Shown here one piece after another: positions 32,324-41,312 of a stretch of DNA of 64,000 nt. Below the pieces are notes generated by a model that saw only the letters and a list, made by a program, of their open reading frames with translations, was not told the DNA's origin and did no database searches. The stretch covers positions 186,001 through 250,000 of the forward strand of contig NZ_QZVT01000002.1 in the NCBI RefSeq assembly GCF_003602275.1, read 5' to 3'. The number at the start of each line of letters is the position of its first letter. The first letter of the stretch is position 1. The stretch is from Arthrobacter cheniae. Lineage in GTDB: Bacteria > Actinomycetota > Actinomycetes > Actinomycetales > Micrococcaceae. The position numbers and the translations under genes were made by a program.

Positions 32324-32527
32324 TGGCCTGCGCCTCGTTTTTCCTTGGCGGAGAGCCGGCGTACTGCTTCGATGATCCCCCTGCGGGTGATCCTGCCTTC
32401 CGTGAAGCCGGCTGAGCGCAGTGATGCCCTTTTCTCTTCGGAGTGCGGGGCACTTTCGTCACTGCGTGCTAGCCGACACGGAGCGACAGGATCTCGTCGC
32501 CGCCAGCCACGAACGTAAGGTAGTCCG

Positions 32528-32863
32528 ATGACCATCGAACTCCCTACCGAGCGAGCACCCCTCGATGCGAGGGTAATCCCAGCTCTCGACGCGTTCACTG
32601 GCGCCTCCGACGCAAACTCGCTCGACCGCATAACCGCAGCCATCACCGCCGCGGATGCCATCGACGCCCAGCACGGCATTCACCGGGTCAAGGTCGACGA
32701 CGAGACGGTCGAGCGCATCGCCTTCACTCTCGGCAGGATCTACAGCCGTGGGGACGAGTTCGACTTCCGCGATTACATGAGGACGGCGCGAAAGGTCCTC
32801 GACGCCCTGACCGGCCGGCCCGCCGCGCCCAGCTGGGGCGACCAGGTCGGTGAGGTGCACTGA
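32528..32863 (+). CDS. Hypothetical protein of the accessory stretch
   Basis: 111 residues, soluble, helical, acidic: LDRITAAITAADAIDAQHGIHRVKVDDETVERIAFTLGRIY, then EFDFRDYMRTARKVLDAL. AAGG about 8 nt upstream of ATG. No family recognised. Codon usage is normal high-GC, so it is probably expressed. It may be cargo of the decayed element. Confidence 0.65.
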   Translation: MTIELPTERAPLDARVIPALDAFTGASDANSLDRITAAITAADAIDAQHGIHRVKVDDETVERIAFTLGRIYSRGDEFDFRDYMRTARKVLDALTGRPAAPSWGDQVGEVH

Positions 32864-32966
32864 CGCTGCTCGCGGTGACTGCAGGAGTTCTCGCTGACAT
32901 CAGGACCGACGTCGTGCAGTAGAGCCCCGACCCTTCATCAGGTAGAGCTCTACTGCCTCGTGCGAG

Positions 32967-33104
32967 CTAGCGGAGCATGAGTGTCAGCACCACCAGGATG
33001 CAGGCTCCGCCAAGCACGAGGAACGCCAGGCCCTGATGCTCGAGCCTTTGATTCGGATCCGTTCGCTGGAGATAGTCGTCGACATAGTTCCTTAGGGCAT
33101 CCAT
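32967..33104 (-). CDS. Tiny single-span membrane protein
   Basis: 45 residues, MDALRNYVDDYLQRTDPN followed by a C-terminal membrane segment LAFLVLGGACILVVLTLML. No Shine-Dalgarno is seen, so it would be leaderless or may not be expressed. Longer in-frame extensions do not look coding. Confidence 0.42.
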   Translation of the reverse strand: MDALRNYVDDYLQRTDPNQRLEHQGLAFLVLGGACILVVLTLMLR

Positions 33105-33232
33105 TTTCGAAGTGTAGCGATTGTCGTGTCGGTGGTGGCCGCTCCGGTGGCGGGGATGGAACGCGCACCCCGCCCAGGCTGGCACGGCATCCCGCCTTCC
33201 AGGACAAGTTCCTTCCACCCATCGGCCTCCCC

Positions 33233-33403
33233 GAACCCACAGCGGGTGTCACGGCGACGGAGCGAAACTCCTCGCCCATCTGGTGTGACCTGGTCTATTC
33301 TGACGGCCACTCGCAGACGGTGAAGGGCTTTGCGATGGACTGGACGAACAGCATGGTCCTGGGCGAGTGGGTCGAATACTCGATGCCCGTGAGGTTTGGG
33401 TGA
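33233..33403 (+). pseudogene. Fragment of a small hypothetical protein
   Basis: 56 codons with a plausible protein sequence (WCDLVYSDGHSQTVKGFAMDWTN, VLGEWVEYSMP) that recalls the C-terminal part of short Micrococcaceae hypothetical proteins. No start codon with a ribosome site can be assigned, and the upstream frame is low-complexity. Probably a remnant. Confidence 0.35.
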
Positions 33404-33458
33404 ACGCGAACGTCGTCCGGCGCCGGCAGGTGGAAGTAAAGAGGCCGAACCGCGACGG

Positions 33459-33677
33459 CTAGTCGCTCTTCGATCTGAACGCCGAAACCAATTTCTGAAC
33501 AAGAACGACCAGCAGCAGCGCAGCCCCGCCGAAGAACAATGCGGCGAGCCATAGATCCGGGGCCTCACCGCTGCCATTCGTGCCCCAACCAAGACGCCAT
33601 GCTGCGAGTGTGCAGGCAATCATGGAAGCACCGACGATGAAGCAGATCGCTACCCATTTCGGCCGTCCTATATCCAT
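33459..33677 (-). CDS. Small two-span membrane protein
   Basis: 72 residues with two hydrophobic segments, WVAICFIVGASMIACTLAAW and DLWLAALFFGGAALLLVVLV, and a basic C-terminus. No family recognised. Start at ATG 33675-33677 chosen because the sequence before it is not hydrophobic or conserved-looking. 33678-33995 upstream holds no convincing gene. Confidence 0.5.
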   Translation of the reverse strand: MDIGRPKWVAICFIVGASMIACTLAAWRLGWGTNGSGEAPDLWLAALFFGGAALLLVVLVQKLVSAFRSKSD

Positions 33678-33995
33678 TCGCTCAGAGTAGATCAGGGCTG
33701 CGCTGCGGATGTCACGGCGTTGCGCCATACCCAGCCCTCTCCATGCATCGGTGTGGGCTCAAGGAACCAGATCAAGCGGCCGCAATGCTCGGCGTACCGC
33801 TTGTTCTGACCCAGAACCGGGAGCGTACGTGCCAGCAGTGGCATCCTGGAAACGTGAGCTGACACGGCGCGACTGACCACCCATGAATGACTCGCGTCTA
33901 GCATTACGGTGACTCTCACTACATGAGACCAACCTTGGGGGAACCATGTTCGACACTTCTGCTGTGCCTACGGATGCCACAGGTGGCACGCCGTC

Positions 33996-34466
33996 ATGAA
34001 CGTTTCCCTTCTCTCGGACCCATGCACCACCGGATGGATGAATTGGGGTTACGGCGAACTGTGGCTCACTCCAGATCACCTCGTCAGAATCGGTCGGCGC
34101 GGACTCACGCTGCGTTCCGCTGCACTCGGCGGAGCAATGGGCGGGGCCATGGTGGCAGGGGGCATCCTCGCTCTGAAAGCCGTCGAAGCAGCTGACAGGA
34201 AATTCGGTGAGAACCGGCTCAAGCCAGGCGCCTCGATGGACGTCGATGCGGATCAATGGGAGCGACAGATCGCGGCTCATCCGCAGCGCACTCTCATGCT
34301 GCCCCTCAAGCACATCGCGAACGTAGATCTACGGCTGGGACTCAGCACATCACGGCTGAATGTTGCGATGACAGACGGTAAGCGACACAAACTCCTCTGG
34401 ATGTTCAACGAGCACGCTGCTCCTTTGCTCGCCGGCAGATTCGGGCCGCAGCTCGGCCAGCCCTGA
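33996..34466 (+). CDS. Hypothetical protein with PH-like features
   Basis: 156 residues. The N-terminal part GYGELWLTPDHLVRIGRRGL looks like the first strands of a bacterial PH-type domain, then a Gly/Ala-rich hydrophobic stretch (ALGGAMGGAMVAGGILALKAV, possible membrane hairpin), and a C-terminal strand region RTLMLPLKHIANVDLRLGLSTSRLNVAMTDG typical of such domains. No ribosome site stands out. Function unknown. Confidence 0.62.
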   Translation: MNVSLLSDPCTTGWMNWGYGELWLTPDHLVRIGRRGLTLRSAALGGAMGGAMVAGGILALKAVEAADRKFGENRLKPGASMDVDADQWERQIAAHPQRTLMLPLKHIANVDLRLGLSTSRLNVAMTDGKRHKLLWMFNEHAAPLLAGRFGPQLGQP

Positions 34467-34544
34467 GCGACCTCGGCCGGGATCACTGACGACCATCCTG
34501 AAAGTGCTCCTGTCCTCAACCGAAGTCCCACGAGGATCGTCACC

Positions 34545-34736
34545 CTGACCACCCAGCGCCGCTTCATGACCCTGACTGATGTCGCTGAGGAGTTGGCGCT
34601 CTCCCAGTCGCAGATATACGTCCTCGCGACGTCAGGCGACCTGCCAGCCGGCGGACCTCCCCACGGGGTACGTCCGGGGACATCGACAGCTCGGGCCGTG
34701 CGGATTACGGAGAGGATCGGGGTGAGATCTGGGTGA
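34545..34736 (+). pseudogene. Degenerate small helix-turn-helix gene
   Basis: RFMTLTDVAEELALSQSQIY-VLATSGDLPA is the N-terminal half of a short excisionase/BldC-like winged-helix protein found in Arthrobacter. After GDLPA the expected wing (GGRGQWR-type) is lost, suggesting a frame or sequence change. The natural start position is CTG (34545), 9 nt after GAGG, where ATG would be expected; ATG 34566 is an internal alternative. Confidence 0.45.
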
Positions 34737-34841
34737 TCCACTTCCCACCGCTACCGGTCAATTCCGCCCATCAGCAGACGGGGAAATTGCCAGCGTTTCC
34801 GGGAGAAACGCCGTAATCAGCGTCCTACTAGGCCGGTCGAG

Positions 34842-35240
34842 GGATGGGTCGACCGATACGCCGGGTTCTGTCATCGCACGCCGTTGCCGTCGCGCGAGTG
34901 GCGGCCATCCATCTACGAACGCCGTTGCCGACGCCCTCCAGCGGCCTACCCGTGCACTCGGGCGGGCAGCCCTCGATCGCGCACTGTCTGGCCTTGCTCC
35001 GGGTGGGGTTTACCGAGCCGTGCCGGTCACCCGGCACGCTGGTGGTCTCTTACACCGCCTTTTCACCCTTACTCCCCTGCATGCCGAAGCCTGCGAAGGA
35101 GCGGTCTCTTTTCTGTGGCACTGGCCTGCGGGTTACCCCGAGTGGGCGTTACCCACCACCCTGCCCTGCGGAGCCCGGACGTTCCTCGGTGGAGCGGGTG
35201 CTCGCGCACCGTCCAACGCGGCCGCCTGGTCGACCCATCC
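34842..35240 (-). ncRNA. rnpB: RNase P RNA
   Basis: Catalytic RNA of tRNA 5' maturation, type A. Conserved pieces on the minus strand: GAGGAACGTCCGGGCTCC (P4 5' side), GGGTAACCCGCAGGCCAGTG with CCACAGAAAAGAGACCGC, AAGGGTGAAAAGGCGGTG, and the 3' ACAGAACCCGGC. Helix P1 is GGATGGGTCGACC at the 5' end (35228-35240) paired with the 3' end (34842-34854). Ends may differ by a few bases. Its 3' end is duplicated at 32081. Confidence 0.94.
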
Positions 35241-35350
35241 GTCGTCCATTCTAGGCGGTGTTCTGTCCTGTCCGGCCCCATGGGTGGAGGACGCTTTGCC
35301 TCCGGGCGATGTCGCGCGGGACTGTCGACGGAGTTGGATACAGTTGATTG

Positions 35351-36112
35351 GTGCTGATCCTGCTCCCTCCCTCAGAAGGCAAGTCCGCCGCCCGCAAGGG
35401 CGAGCCGTTCATCCTGCAGGAACTGCACTTTCCCGTTCTGAATGAGGCTAGGAGGAGCGTGCTCGACGCGCTGAGGACCGCGAGCGGGACAGCTGACGCC
35501 CACGCTCTCCTCGGGGTCGGTGCGTCGCTCTCCGAGGACGTACGGCGGAACCTGATCCTCGATGAGGCACCAGCCGCCCCCGCGCACGACGTGTACTCCG
35601 GAGTCCTCTACGACGCCCTCGGTTACGCACGCATGACCCCGGTGCAGAAGAAGAAGGCGAGGGAGCAGTGCGTCGTCGTGTCAGGCCTGTGGGGGGCCCT
35701 CGGTTTCGGTGACCGTATTCCCGCCTACCGCCTGTCGATGTCGGTCGATCTTCCCGGCACGGGCCGGCTCGCCGCCTACTGGAGGAAGCACCTCTCGGCT
35801 CCGCTGCTCGAGCACGCCGGTTCAAAGCTGGTCGTCGACTGCCGCTCCAGCACATACACGGCAGCCTGGGCTCCGCCGCCGCAGCAGACCGCCGCTGTCA
35901 ATGTGTTCCAGTTCCGCGGTGGCAAGCGAACGGTCGTCTCGCATTTCGCCAAGCACACGCGGGGCGAACTGGCCCGGCACCTCCTCACCCGGCGCGGGTC
36001 GGCACCCTCGACTCCTGCTGCCCTGCTTCGCGCAACGCATGAGAAATGGGCCGCGGAGCTGGAGCCTGCAACGAGCAGGAAGCCCGCCCAGCTCAATATC
36101 CTGCTCGACTGA
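35351..36112 (+). CDS. yaaA: Peroxide stress protein YaaA (DUF328 family)
   Basis: 253-residue DNA-binding protein that limits oxidative damage by lowering free iron after H2O2 stress in E. coli. Family signatures: LILLPPSEGK at the start, YSGVLYDALGYARM, VVSGLWGALGFGDRIPAYRLSM and a central YWRKHL. Start GTG 35351 or TTG 35348; the family normally begins directly at LILLPPSEGK. It is divergent from rnpB. Confidence 0.93.
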   Translation: MLILLPPSEGKSAARKGEPFILQELHFPVLNEARRSVLDALRTASGTADAHALLGVGASLSEDVRRNLILDEAPAAPAHDVYSGVLYDALGYARMTPVQKKKAREQCVVVSGLWGALGFGDRIPAYRLSMSVDLPGTGRLAAYWRKHLSAPLLEHAGSKLVVDCRSSTYTAAWAPPPQQTAAVNVFQFRGGKRTVVSHFAKHTRGELARHLLTRRGSAPSTPAALLRATHEKWAAELEPATSRKPAQLNILLD

Positions 36113-36175
36113 CGACCGGCTGACCAGCGCCTGACGACCGACCGAAGCCGCTTGACAGCCGCCGAACACGGACTG

Positions 36176-37105
36176 TCAGTCGGCGACCAGTTCCACCTCG
36201 AACCCCTCTTCATTCTCCAGGTAGGCGGCGTAGTGGTCGGGGCCTCCGGCGAAGGGATGGCGATCCGGGAACAGCAGCGACCAGCCGTGGCTTGCAGCGC
36301 GGCGCGTCAGCAGATCGACGTCGGCACGGGAACCGGCGCTGAAGGCGAGGTGGTTGACACCGGGGCGACGACGATCGTAGGCACCGTCGGCGACATCGGG
36401 GCCGCTTTCCAGAACTACGTAGAATTGGTCCGAGCCGAAGCTGGTGCCGGTGTCCCAGGCTTCCCTGCGGGGAAAGCCCAAACGCTCGAGCAACCAGCCG
36501 AGGCTCGCGTCAGCCCCCTTCAGGTCCTTCGTCCACACCTCTACGTGGTGGAGCCTGCCTGCGGGACGGGGCTCGTCGGACAGCGCCACAGCTTCCTGCT
36601 GCGGCTCGGCGACACGTCGCGGCTTCCATTCCACCCCCGCCATGCCTGCATCCATCCCCTCGTTCGACAGGCGGTCGGCATCCTTGTTGCGCTCACGCGG
36701 TATCCATTCGTAGGTCACGCGCCGCGGATCGAGGACCTTCCGCGCCTTCGCCGCGAGGACGCGCATGTCCGCGTGCTTGATCTGCCACCGGCCGGACATC
36801 TGCTCGACGACCAGCTTGGAGTCCATCTTGACGTGCACGGACGCCGTCGGGTTGATGTCCCGCGCCAACTCCAGTCCGGACACCAGGCCCGAGTACTCCG
36901 CGACGTTGTTGGAGGCCTTGCCGATGTAGGCGGCCTTCTCCATCAGGATCCGTCCCGTGTCGGGATCGCGCACGAGCGCTCCGTAGCCGGCGTGCCCGGG
37001 ATTGCCCCGGGACCCGCCGTCGGCCTCGACGATGAGGCGTGGGGGCGCACCCTCCGTACTTCTGTCGTCGCGCTCATAGGGGTCGAACAACTGCTGATCC
37101 GTCAC
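36176..37105 (-). CDS. RNase HI-type domain fused to a VOC (glyoxalase-like) domain
   Basis: 309 residues. Residues 20-155 are an RNase HI fold of the actinobacterial/archaeal kind with the acidic active site: Asp in VEADGGSRGNPG, Glu in NNVAEYSGL, Asp in KMDSKLVVEQM and Asp in RERNKDADRLSNEG. Residues 185-309 are a VOC domain (RLHHVEVWTKDLKGAD, VNHLAFSAGS, EEGFEVELV) with metal-type His/Glu positions. In mycobacteria the same RNase H is fused to a CobC-like phosphatase. The zinc-ribbon-family gene overlaps it by 4 nt upstream, the order also known from mycobacteria. Confidence 0.88.
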   Translation of the reverse strand: MTDQQLFDPYERDDRSTEGAPPRLIVEADGGSRGNPGHAGYGALVRDPDTGRILMEKAAYIGKASNNVAEYSGLVSGLELARDINPTASVHVKMDSKLVVEQMSGRWQIKHADMRVLAAKARKVLDPRRVTYEWIPRERNKDADRLSNEGMDAGMAGVEWKPRRVAEPQQEAVALSDEPRPAGRLHHVEVWTKDLKGADASLGWLLERLGFPRREAWDTGTSFGSDQFYVVLESGPDVADGAYDRRRPGVNHLAFSAGSRADVDLLTRRAASHGWSLLFPDRHPFAGGPDHYAAYLENEEGFEVELVAD

Positions 37106-37851
37106 GGCTGCTGGTTCCCCCAGTCACTCGAGCGGATCAGGATGCACCCCGAGTCGGGGCACAGGACGATATCGTCCGGTGCAGCGCCCGAGATGTCGGC
37201 CAGGTCACCGGGGCTCAGCTGCATTCCGGAGCCTTCCGACTTGCCGTGGAACAACCGTGCTGCTCCGACGCCGCGCCGTGCGAGGATCCGCTCGTAGATC
37301 GCCAGAAGCGCGGTATCGAAGGTTGCGGCGAGTTCGTTGCGCTGCGCCTGCACCTTCCCGCGCTGTGCCTCGATCTCGGCGAGCTCTGCGTCGCGCGCCT
37401 CTTCGAGGGCACGCAGTTCCTCGCGCACGGCGTTGGTCCGACCCTGCTCTTCGGCCCGGGCCGTTCGCGCCGATTCGACGCGCTCCATCACGTCGAGCTC
37501 CACGTCCTCGAGGTCTGAACGCCGCTTCGTGAGCGAAGCCACTTCGTGCTGCAGGGCCGTCAGGTCCTTGGAGGTCCCCGTACCGCTGTTGAGTCGTTTG
37601 TCATCGCGTTCGAGCCGTGTCACGACTGCCTGCACCTCGTCCTCCGCGCGGGTCAGTTCGCGTTCGAGGTCGCCGAGTTCGGTGGTGGCTCGCACCAGCT
37701 CGCCGTCGACCTCCGCCACACGTGACGCCACAATCCCGAGCTCGGGGTTGCTGCGCGCGGCGGTCGCCCTGCGGGCAAGCTTGTTGAGGGTCGAGTCGAG
37801 GGCCTGCAGGTCCAGCAGGCGGAGTTGTTCCTCAGGTGCAGCCTTGGCCAC
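37102..37851 (-). CDS. CdsZ/DUF164-type coiled-coil protein with degenerate zinc ribbon
   Basis: 249 residues. Residues 1-175 form a long antiparallel coiled coil (LARRATAARSNPELG, ERELTRAEDEVQAVVTRLERDD, EVASLTKRRSDLEDVELDVMERV). The C-terminal ribbon that normally has four Cys keeps only CPDSGC; the first CxxC pair is replaced in ARLFHGKSEGSGMQLSPG, so zinc is probably not bound in the usual way. Members sit between Nif3-like and RNase H genes; the stop overlaps the RNase H start by 4 nt (ATGA). Role possibly in secretion or RNA metabolism, not established. Confidence 0.85.
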   Translation of the reverse strand: MAKAAPEEQLRLLDLQALDSTLNKLARRATAARSNPELGIVASRVAEVDGELVRATTELGDLERELTRAEDEVQAVVTRLERDDKRLNSGTGTSKDLTALQHEVASLTKRRSDLEDVELDVMERVESARTARAEEQGRTNAVREELRALEEARDAELAEIEAQRGKVQAQRNELAATFDTALLAIYERILARRGVGAARLFHGKSEGSGMQLSPGDLADISGAAPDDIVLCPDSGCILIRSSDWGNQQP

Positions 37852-37995
37852 GATTAAACCTCCAAAATGGTTGGATGGCGCACGACGAGCGGGCGTGGGC
37901 GTCGCTCAAGCCTAGGCCACGTCAGCTGCTCGAGGGGTCAGGCGGGGCACCAGCCAAGGTGCCAGGCGGGGCAGCCGTGAGCGCGCATCGGAGTG

Positions 37996-38919
37996 TCAGC
38001 GGCCGGGGGTGAGGACGAAGTCCCAGGGGTCGGTATTGACACCGCTCACGCGGATGTCGGTGCTGAACCCCTGATCGGAGAGGACGTTGGCCAGGGCGTC
38101 GGCCGCAGGCGTGAGCCACAGCCACTCGCTGCCGAAGTGTGACACGTCGATCAGGTACGGCGTCGCTCCCCCGGCCGCCTCCCGCACCTCCGACGCGGGA
38201 TGGTGCCGCAGGTCGGCCGTCACATAGACATCCGCGCGGCTGGAGCGGACTCGGTCGAACAGCGAGTCCCCCGCGCCACCGCACACTGCAATGCGGCGCA
38301 CCAGTGCATCCTTGTCACCTGCGACCCGCACCCCGCCGGCCACGGCCGGCAGGATCGAGAACACGGATTCGGCGAAGACCCCGAGGGCCACGGCGGACTC
38401 GAGGTTCCCTACGCGTCCGATCCCCTCCTCAGGCAGGCCCTCCGCTGCCCGGGTCAGCGGTTCGATGTCCTGGAGACCAAGGGCATCGGCGAGCACATCG
38501 GACACGCCCCCGACCGCACTATCGCCATTCGTGTGCACCGTGACCAAAGCGCAGCCCGCCTCGATGAGGCGATGGATCGCGTCGCCCTTGAACCCGGACG
38601 CCGCGACCGTCGATACGGGCTTGAGGAGGAGGGGATGGTGCGAGACGATCATCGTCGCCCCCCAGCCAAGCGCCTCGTCTAGGACGGCGGCCGTGGGGTC
38701 GACAGTGAACAGGATCTTGTCGACACGATTGCCCGAGCGTCCGGCAACGAGGCCGACGGCATCCCAGCTCTCCGCGAGGCTCTCCGGCCACAGCTCTTCG
38801 ATGGCGACGAGCACATCACCGACGGTCGGCGTCGTCGTGGGCGGCGGTTCGGTTGGGGCTGCCCCGCTCGTCCCGGGTACCGACGGTCCGAGGCCGGCGT
38901 CGTGCTCGTTGTGTTCCAT
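37996..38919 (-). CDS. Nif3-like dinuclear metal-binding protein (YbgI/DUF34 family)
   Basis: 307 residues. The dinuclear site residues are visible: SHHPLL, TVHTNGDSA, and the C-terminal DVSHFGSEW with the His-x3-Glu pair. An N-terminal Pro/Thr-rich leader of about 30 residues precedes the fold. Often annotated as GTP cyclohydrolase I type 2 homologue, but that activity is unproven for the family. ATG 38917-38919 is chosen; the frame upstream overlaps the msrA promoter. 37852-37995 between it and the next gene holds no gene. Confidence 0.9.
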   Translation of the reverse strand: MEHNEHDAGLGPSVPGTSGAAPTEPPPTTTPTVGDVLVAIEELWPESLAESWDAVGLVAGRSGNRVDKILFTVDPTAAVLDEALGWGATMIVSHHPLLLKPVSTVAASGFKGDAIHRLIEAGCALVTVHTNGDSAVGGVSDVLADALGLQDIEPLTRAAEGLPEEGIGRVGNLESAVALGVFAESVFSILPAVAGGVRVAGDKDALVRRIAVCGGAGDSLFDRVRSSRADVYVTADLRHHPASEVREAAGGATPYLIDVSHFGSEWLWLTPAADALANVLSDQGFSTDIRVSGVNTDPWDFVLTPGR

Positions 38920-39025
38920 GACACCAGTAATACCCGTCGCCCGCGCACCCCTCCAAGTCTGTGTATTCCTCTGCAGGCTGATCCCCACCGGGAATCTTCG
39001 GTGCGCGCCGTGCATTGACCTAGTC

Positions 39026-39550
39026 ATGAAGACTTTTGTGCTTGGAGGGGGCTGTTTCTGGTGCCTCGACGCCCTTTACCAGAAGACCGTAGGAGTAACC
39101 GAGGTCGTCTCCGGTTACACCGGCGGCCATACGAAGCACCCCGACTATGACTCCGTCTGCTCCGGCATGACGGGCCACGCGGAGGTCGTCGCGGTCAGTT
39201 TTGAGGAGACCGTCGTCCCCGAGGATGTCATCCTCGACATGTTCTTCGTCTCCCATGACCCGACGACGCTGAACCGTCAGGGGTACGACGTCGGCACGCA
39301 GTACCGCAGCGTCATGTACTACCAGGACGCGGAGCAGAAGGCGATCTTCGACGACGCCATAGCCAAGAACCAGGAGAACTGGAAGAACCCGATCGTGACC
39401 GAGGTCAGCCGACTCCCGGAGTTCCATGTTGCTGAGGACTGGCACCAGGACTACTACGCGAAGCATCCCGAGCAGGGCTACTGCCAGGTGATCATCAACC
39501 CGAAGCTGGCCAAGGCCCGCAAATATTACTCCCAGTGGCTTGCCGCGTAG
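39026..39550 (+). CDS. msrA: Peptide methionine sulfoxide reductase MsrA
   Basis: Repairs Met-S-sulfoxide in proteins. 174 residues with the nucleophile Cys10 in GGGCFWC, the Glu-Tyr context FFVSHDPTT and YRSVMYY, and a resolving Cys near the C-terminus in GYCQVI. ATG 39026 lacks a clear Shine-Dalgarno. It is divergent from the Nif3-like gene and upstream of cysK; the association with sulfur metabolism fits. Confidence 0.95.
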   Translation: MKTFVLGGGCFWCLDALYQKTVGVTEVVSGYTGGHTKHPDYDSVCSGMTGHAEVVAVSFEETVVPEDVILDMFFVSHDPTTLNRQGYDVGTQYRSVMYYQDAEQKAIFDDAIAKNQENWKNPIVTEVSRLPEFHVAEDWHQDYYAKHPEQGYCQVIINPKLAKARKYYSQWLAA

Positions 39551-39667
39551 GCGCCTCGACCCCCACCCGTTAAGCTGACCGCCGTCCGTCCGGTAGCGGT
39601 TTCCTTTCCTGCTGTCCGGCGCGCGACGTCCCGCAATACTCCCGATTAGTGAACAGGCAGGCCCAGC

Positions 39668-40603
39668 ATGGCAAAGATCTACGACGACGTCACCCAGTTG
39701 GTCGGTGGCACGCCCCTCGTGCGCCTCAACCGCCTCACGGAGGGGCTCGACGCGCAGGTCGCCGTCAAGCTGGAGTTCTACAACCCCGCCAACAGCGTGA
39801 AGGATCGGATCGGCGTCGCCATCATCGACGCCGCGGAGAAGGCCGGAGCCCTCCACCCTGGTGGGACCATCGTCGAAGGGACCTCGGGCAACACCGGGAT
39901 AGCCCTCGCGATGGTGGGCGCTGCCCGCGGATACAGGGTCATCCTCACCATGCCCGAGACGATGTCCACCGAGCGCCGGGTCATGCTGCGCGCCTATGGT
40001 GCGGAGATCGTCCTCACGCCGGGCTCGGAGGGCATGCGAGGCGCCGTCGATCGGGCGAAGGACATCGTCGCGACGACGGAGAACGCGATCTGGGCGCAGC
40101 AGTTCGCCAACGCCGCAAATCCCGCCATTCACCGCGCGACGACGGCCGAGGAGATCTGGGAGGACACCGACGGCGCAGTGGACATCTTCGTCGCGGGGGT
40201 GGGCACCGGCGGCACGATCACCGGCGTCGGCCAGGTGCTGAAGAAACGCAAGCCCGGCGTGCAGATCGTCGCCGTCGAGCCCGCTGATTCCCCGATACTG
40301 AACGGCGGAGCTCCCGGGCCCCACAAGATCCAGGGCCTCGGCGCGAACTTCATCCCGGAGAACCTCGACCGCGACGCATACGACGAGGTCCTCGACGCGA
40401 CGGTGGAGGACTCCGTGCGCGTGGCCCGCGCCCTGGGTACCCAGGAGGGCATCCTCGGCGGGATCTCGTCCGGCGCCATCGTGTGGGCGGCGCTCGAACT
40501 TGCGAAGCGTCCTGAGAACGCCGGTAAGCTCATCGTGGCCATCGTCTGCGACTTCGGCGAGCGGTACATCTCCACGGTGCTCTTCGACGACATCCGCGGC
40601 TGA
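39668..40603 (+). CDS. cysK: Cysteine synthase A (O-acetylserine sulfhydrylase)
   Basis: PLP enzyme making cysteine from O-acetylserine and sulfide. 311 residues with the Schiff-base Lys45 in NSVKDRIG, the substrate loop [12 protein letters not shown], the phosphate-binding [12 protein letters not shown] and the C-terminal GISSGAI. It precedes cysE by 63 nt in the classical cysK-cysE operon, so the two form the cysteine synthase complex. Confidence 0.97.
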   Translation: MAKIYDDVTQLVGGTPLVRLNRLTEGLDAQVAVKLEFYNPANSVKDRIGVAIIDAAEKAGALHPGGTIVEGTSGNTGIALAMVGAARGYRVILTMPETMSTERRVMLRAYGAEIVLTPGSEGMRGAVDRAKDIVATTENAIWAQQFANAANPAIHRATTAEEIWEDTDGAVDIFVAGVGTGGTITGVGQVLKKRKPGVQIVAVEPADSPILNGGAPGPHKIQGLGANFIPENLDRDAYDEVLDATVEDSVRVARALGTQEGILGGISSGAIVWAALELAKRPENAGKLIVAIVCDFGERYISTVLFDDIRG

Positions 40604-40666
40604 ACAGGGTCCGACGGGACTCCTGACCCATCAACCCAGCACGACAACCCCATGTGAAGGTAGCCG

Positions 40667-41254
40667 GTGAGCTTTCTAGCACGATTGCACGAGGACCTCG
40701 AGACAGCGCGTACTCACGATCCTGCTGCCCGCGGGTCCCTGGAGAACACCGTGGTGTACTCCGGGCTGCATGCCATCTGGGTGCACAGGCTCACGCACCG
40801 TATGTGGCGCAACGAAAAACTGCGCTTCCCGGCGCGCGCCCTCGCCCAGCTCGCGCGGGCCCTCACCGGCGTCGAGATCCATCCGGCAGCGACGATCGGG
40901 CGACGCTTCTTCATCGACCACGGCATGGGGATCGTAATCGGCAGTACTGCCGAGATCGGCGACGACGTGATGCTCTACCAGGGCGTGACGCTCGGCGGTC
41001 GGTCACTCGAGAAGGTGAAGCGACACCCCACCATAGGTGACCGCGTCACCATCGGCGCAGGGGCGAAAGTGCTGGGTCCCATCACCATCGGAGCGGGCAG
41101 TGCGGTCGGTGCCAACGCCGTCGTCGTGAAGGACACTCCCCCTGACTCGATCGTCACGGGAATACCTGCAACCTTCCGCCACAGGGACTCGCGCCGCGAG
41201 ACCCTGCCGGCGGTCGATCCGGCGGAGTACGTGGACCCCGCCATCTATATCTGA
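40667..41254 (+). CDS. cysE: Serine O-acetyltransferase
   Basis: Acetylates serine with acetyl-CoA, the step before CysK. 195 residues: helical N-terminus, then left-handed parallel beta-helix hexapeptide repeats ([56 protein letters not shown]). The C-terminus ends in YVDPAIYI; the terminal Ile is the residue that inserts into the CysK active site. Start GTG 40667 with GAAGG upstream. It is the short type without the long N-terminal domain. Confidence 0.96.
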   Translation: MSFLARLHEDLETARTHDPAARGSLENTVVYSGLHAIWVHRLTHRMWRNEKLRFPARALAQLARALTGVEIHPAATIGRRFFIDHGMGIVIGSTAEIGDDVMLYQGVTLGGRSLEKVKRHPTIGDRVTIGAGAKVLGPITIGAGSAVGANAVVVKDTPPDSIVTGIPATFRHRDSRRETLPAVDPAEYVDPAIYI

Positions 41255-41256
41255 GG

Positions 41257-41306
41257 CCTGAACAAGGAAGCCCCCGGACAAGCGTCCGGGGGCTTCCTTG
41301 TTCAGG
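41257..41306. terminator. Long bidirectional terminator between cysE and gnd
   Basis: 23-bp perfect stem (41257-41279 with 41284-41306) and loop AAGC between convergent cysE and gnd. Confidence 0.93.
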
Positions 41307-41312
41307 GTGCGA

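Larger units (their letters stand above)
32081..34866. mobile_element. Decayed integrative element with rnpB as attachment site
   Basis: A 26-bp sequence at 32081-32106 matches the 3' end of rnpB (34841-34866) at 25 positions. Just inside the distal copy is a fragment of a tyrosine recombinase C-terminus. Between the repeats lie only small unknown or broken genes. The layout, with the intact RNA gene at one edge and the element on its 3' side, is that of 3'-end-specific integration. Loss of most of the integrase indicates an immobile remnant. Confidence 0.62.
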
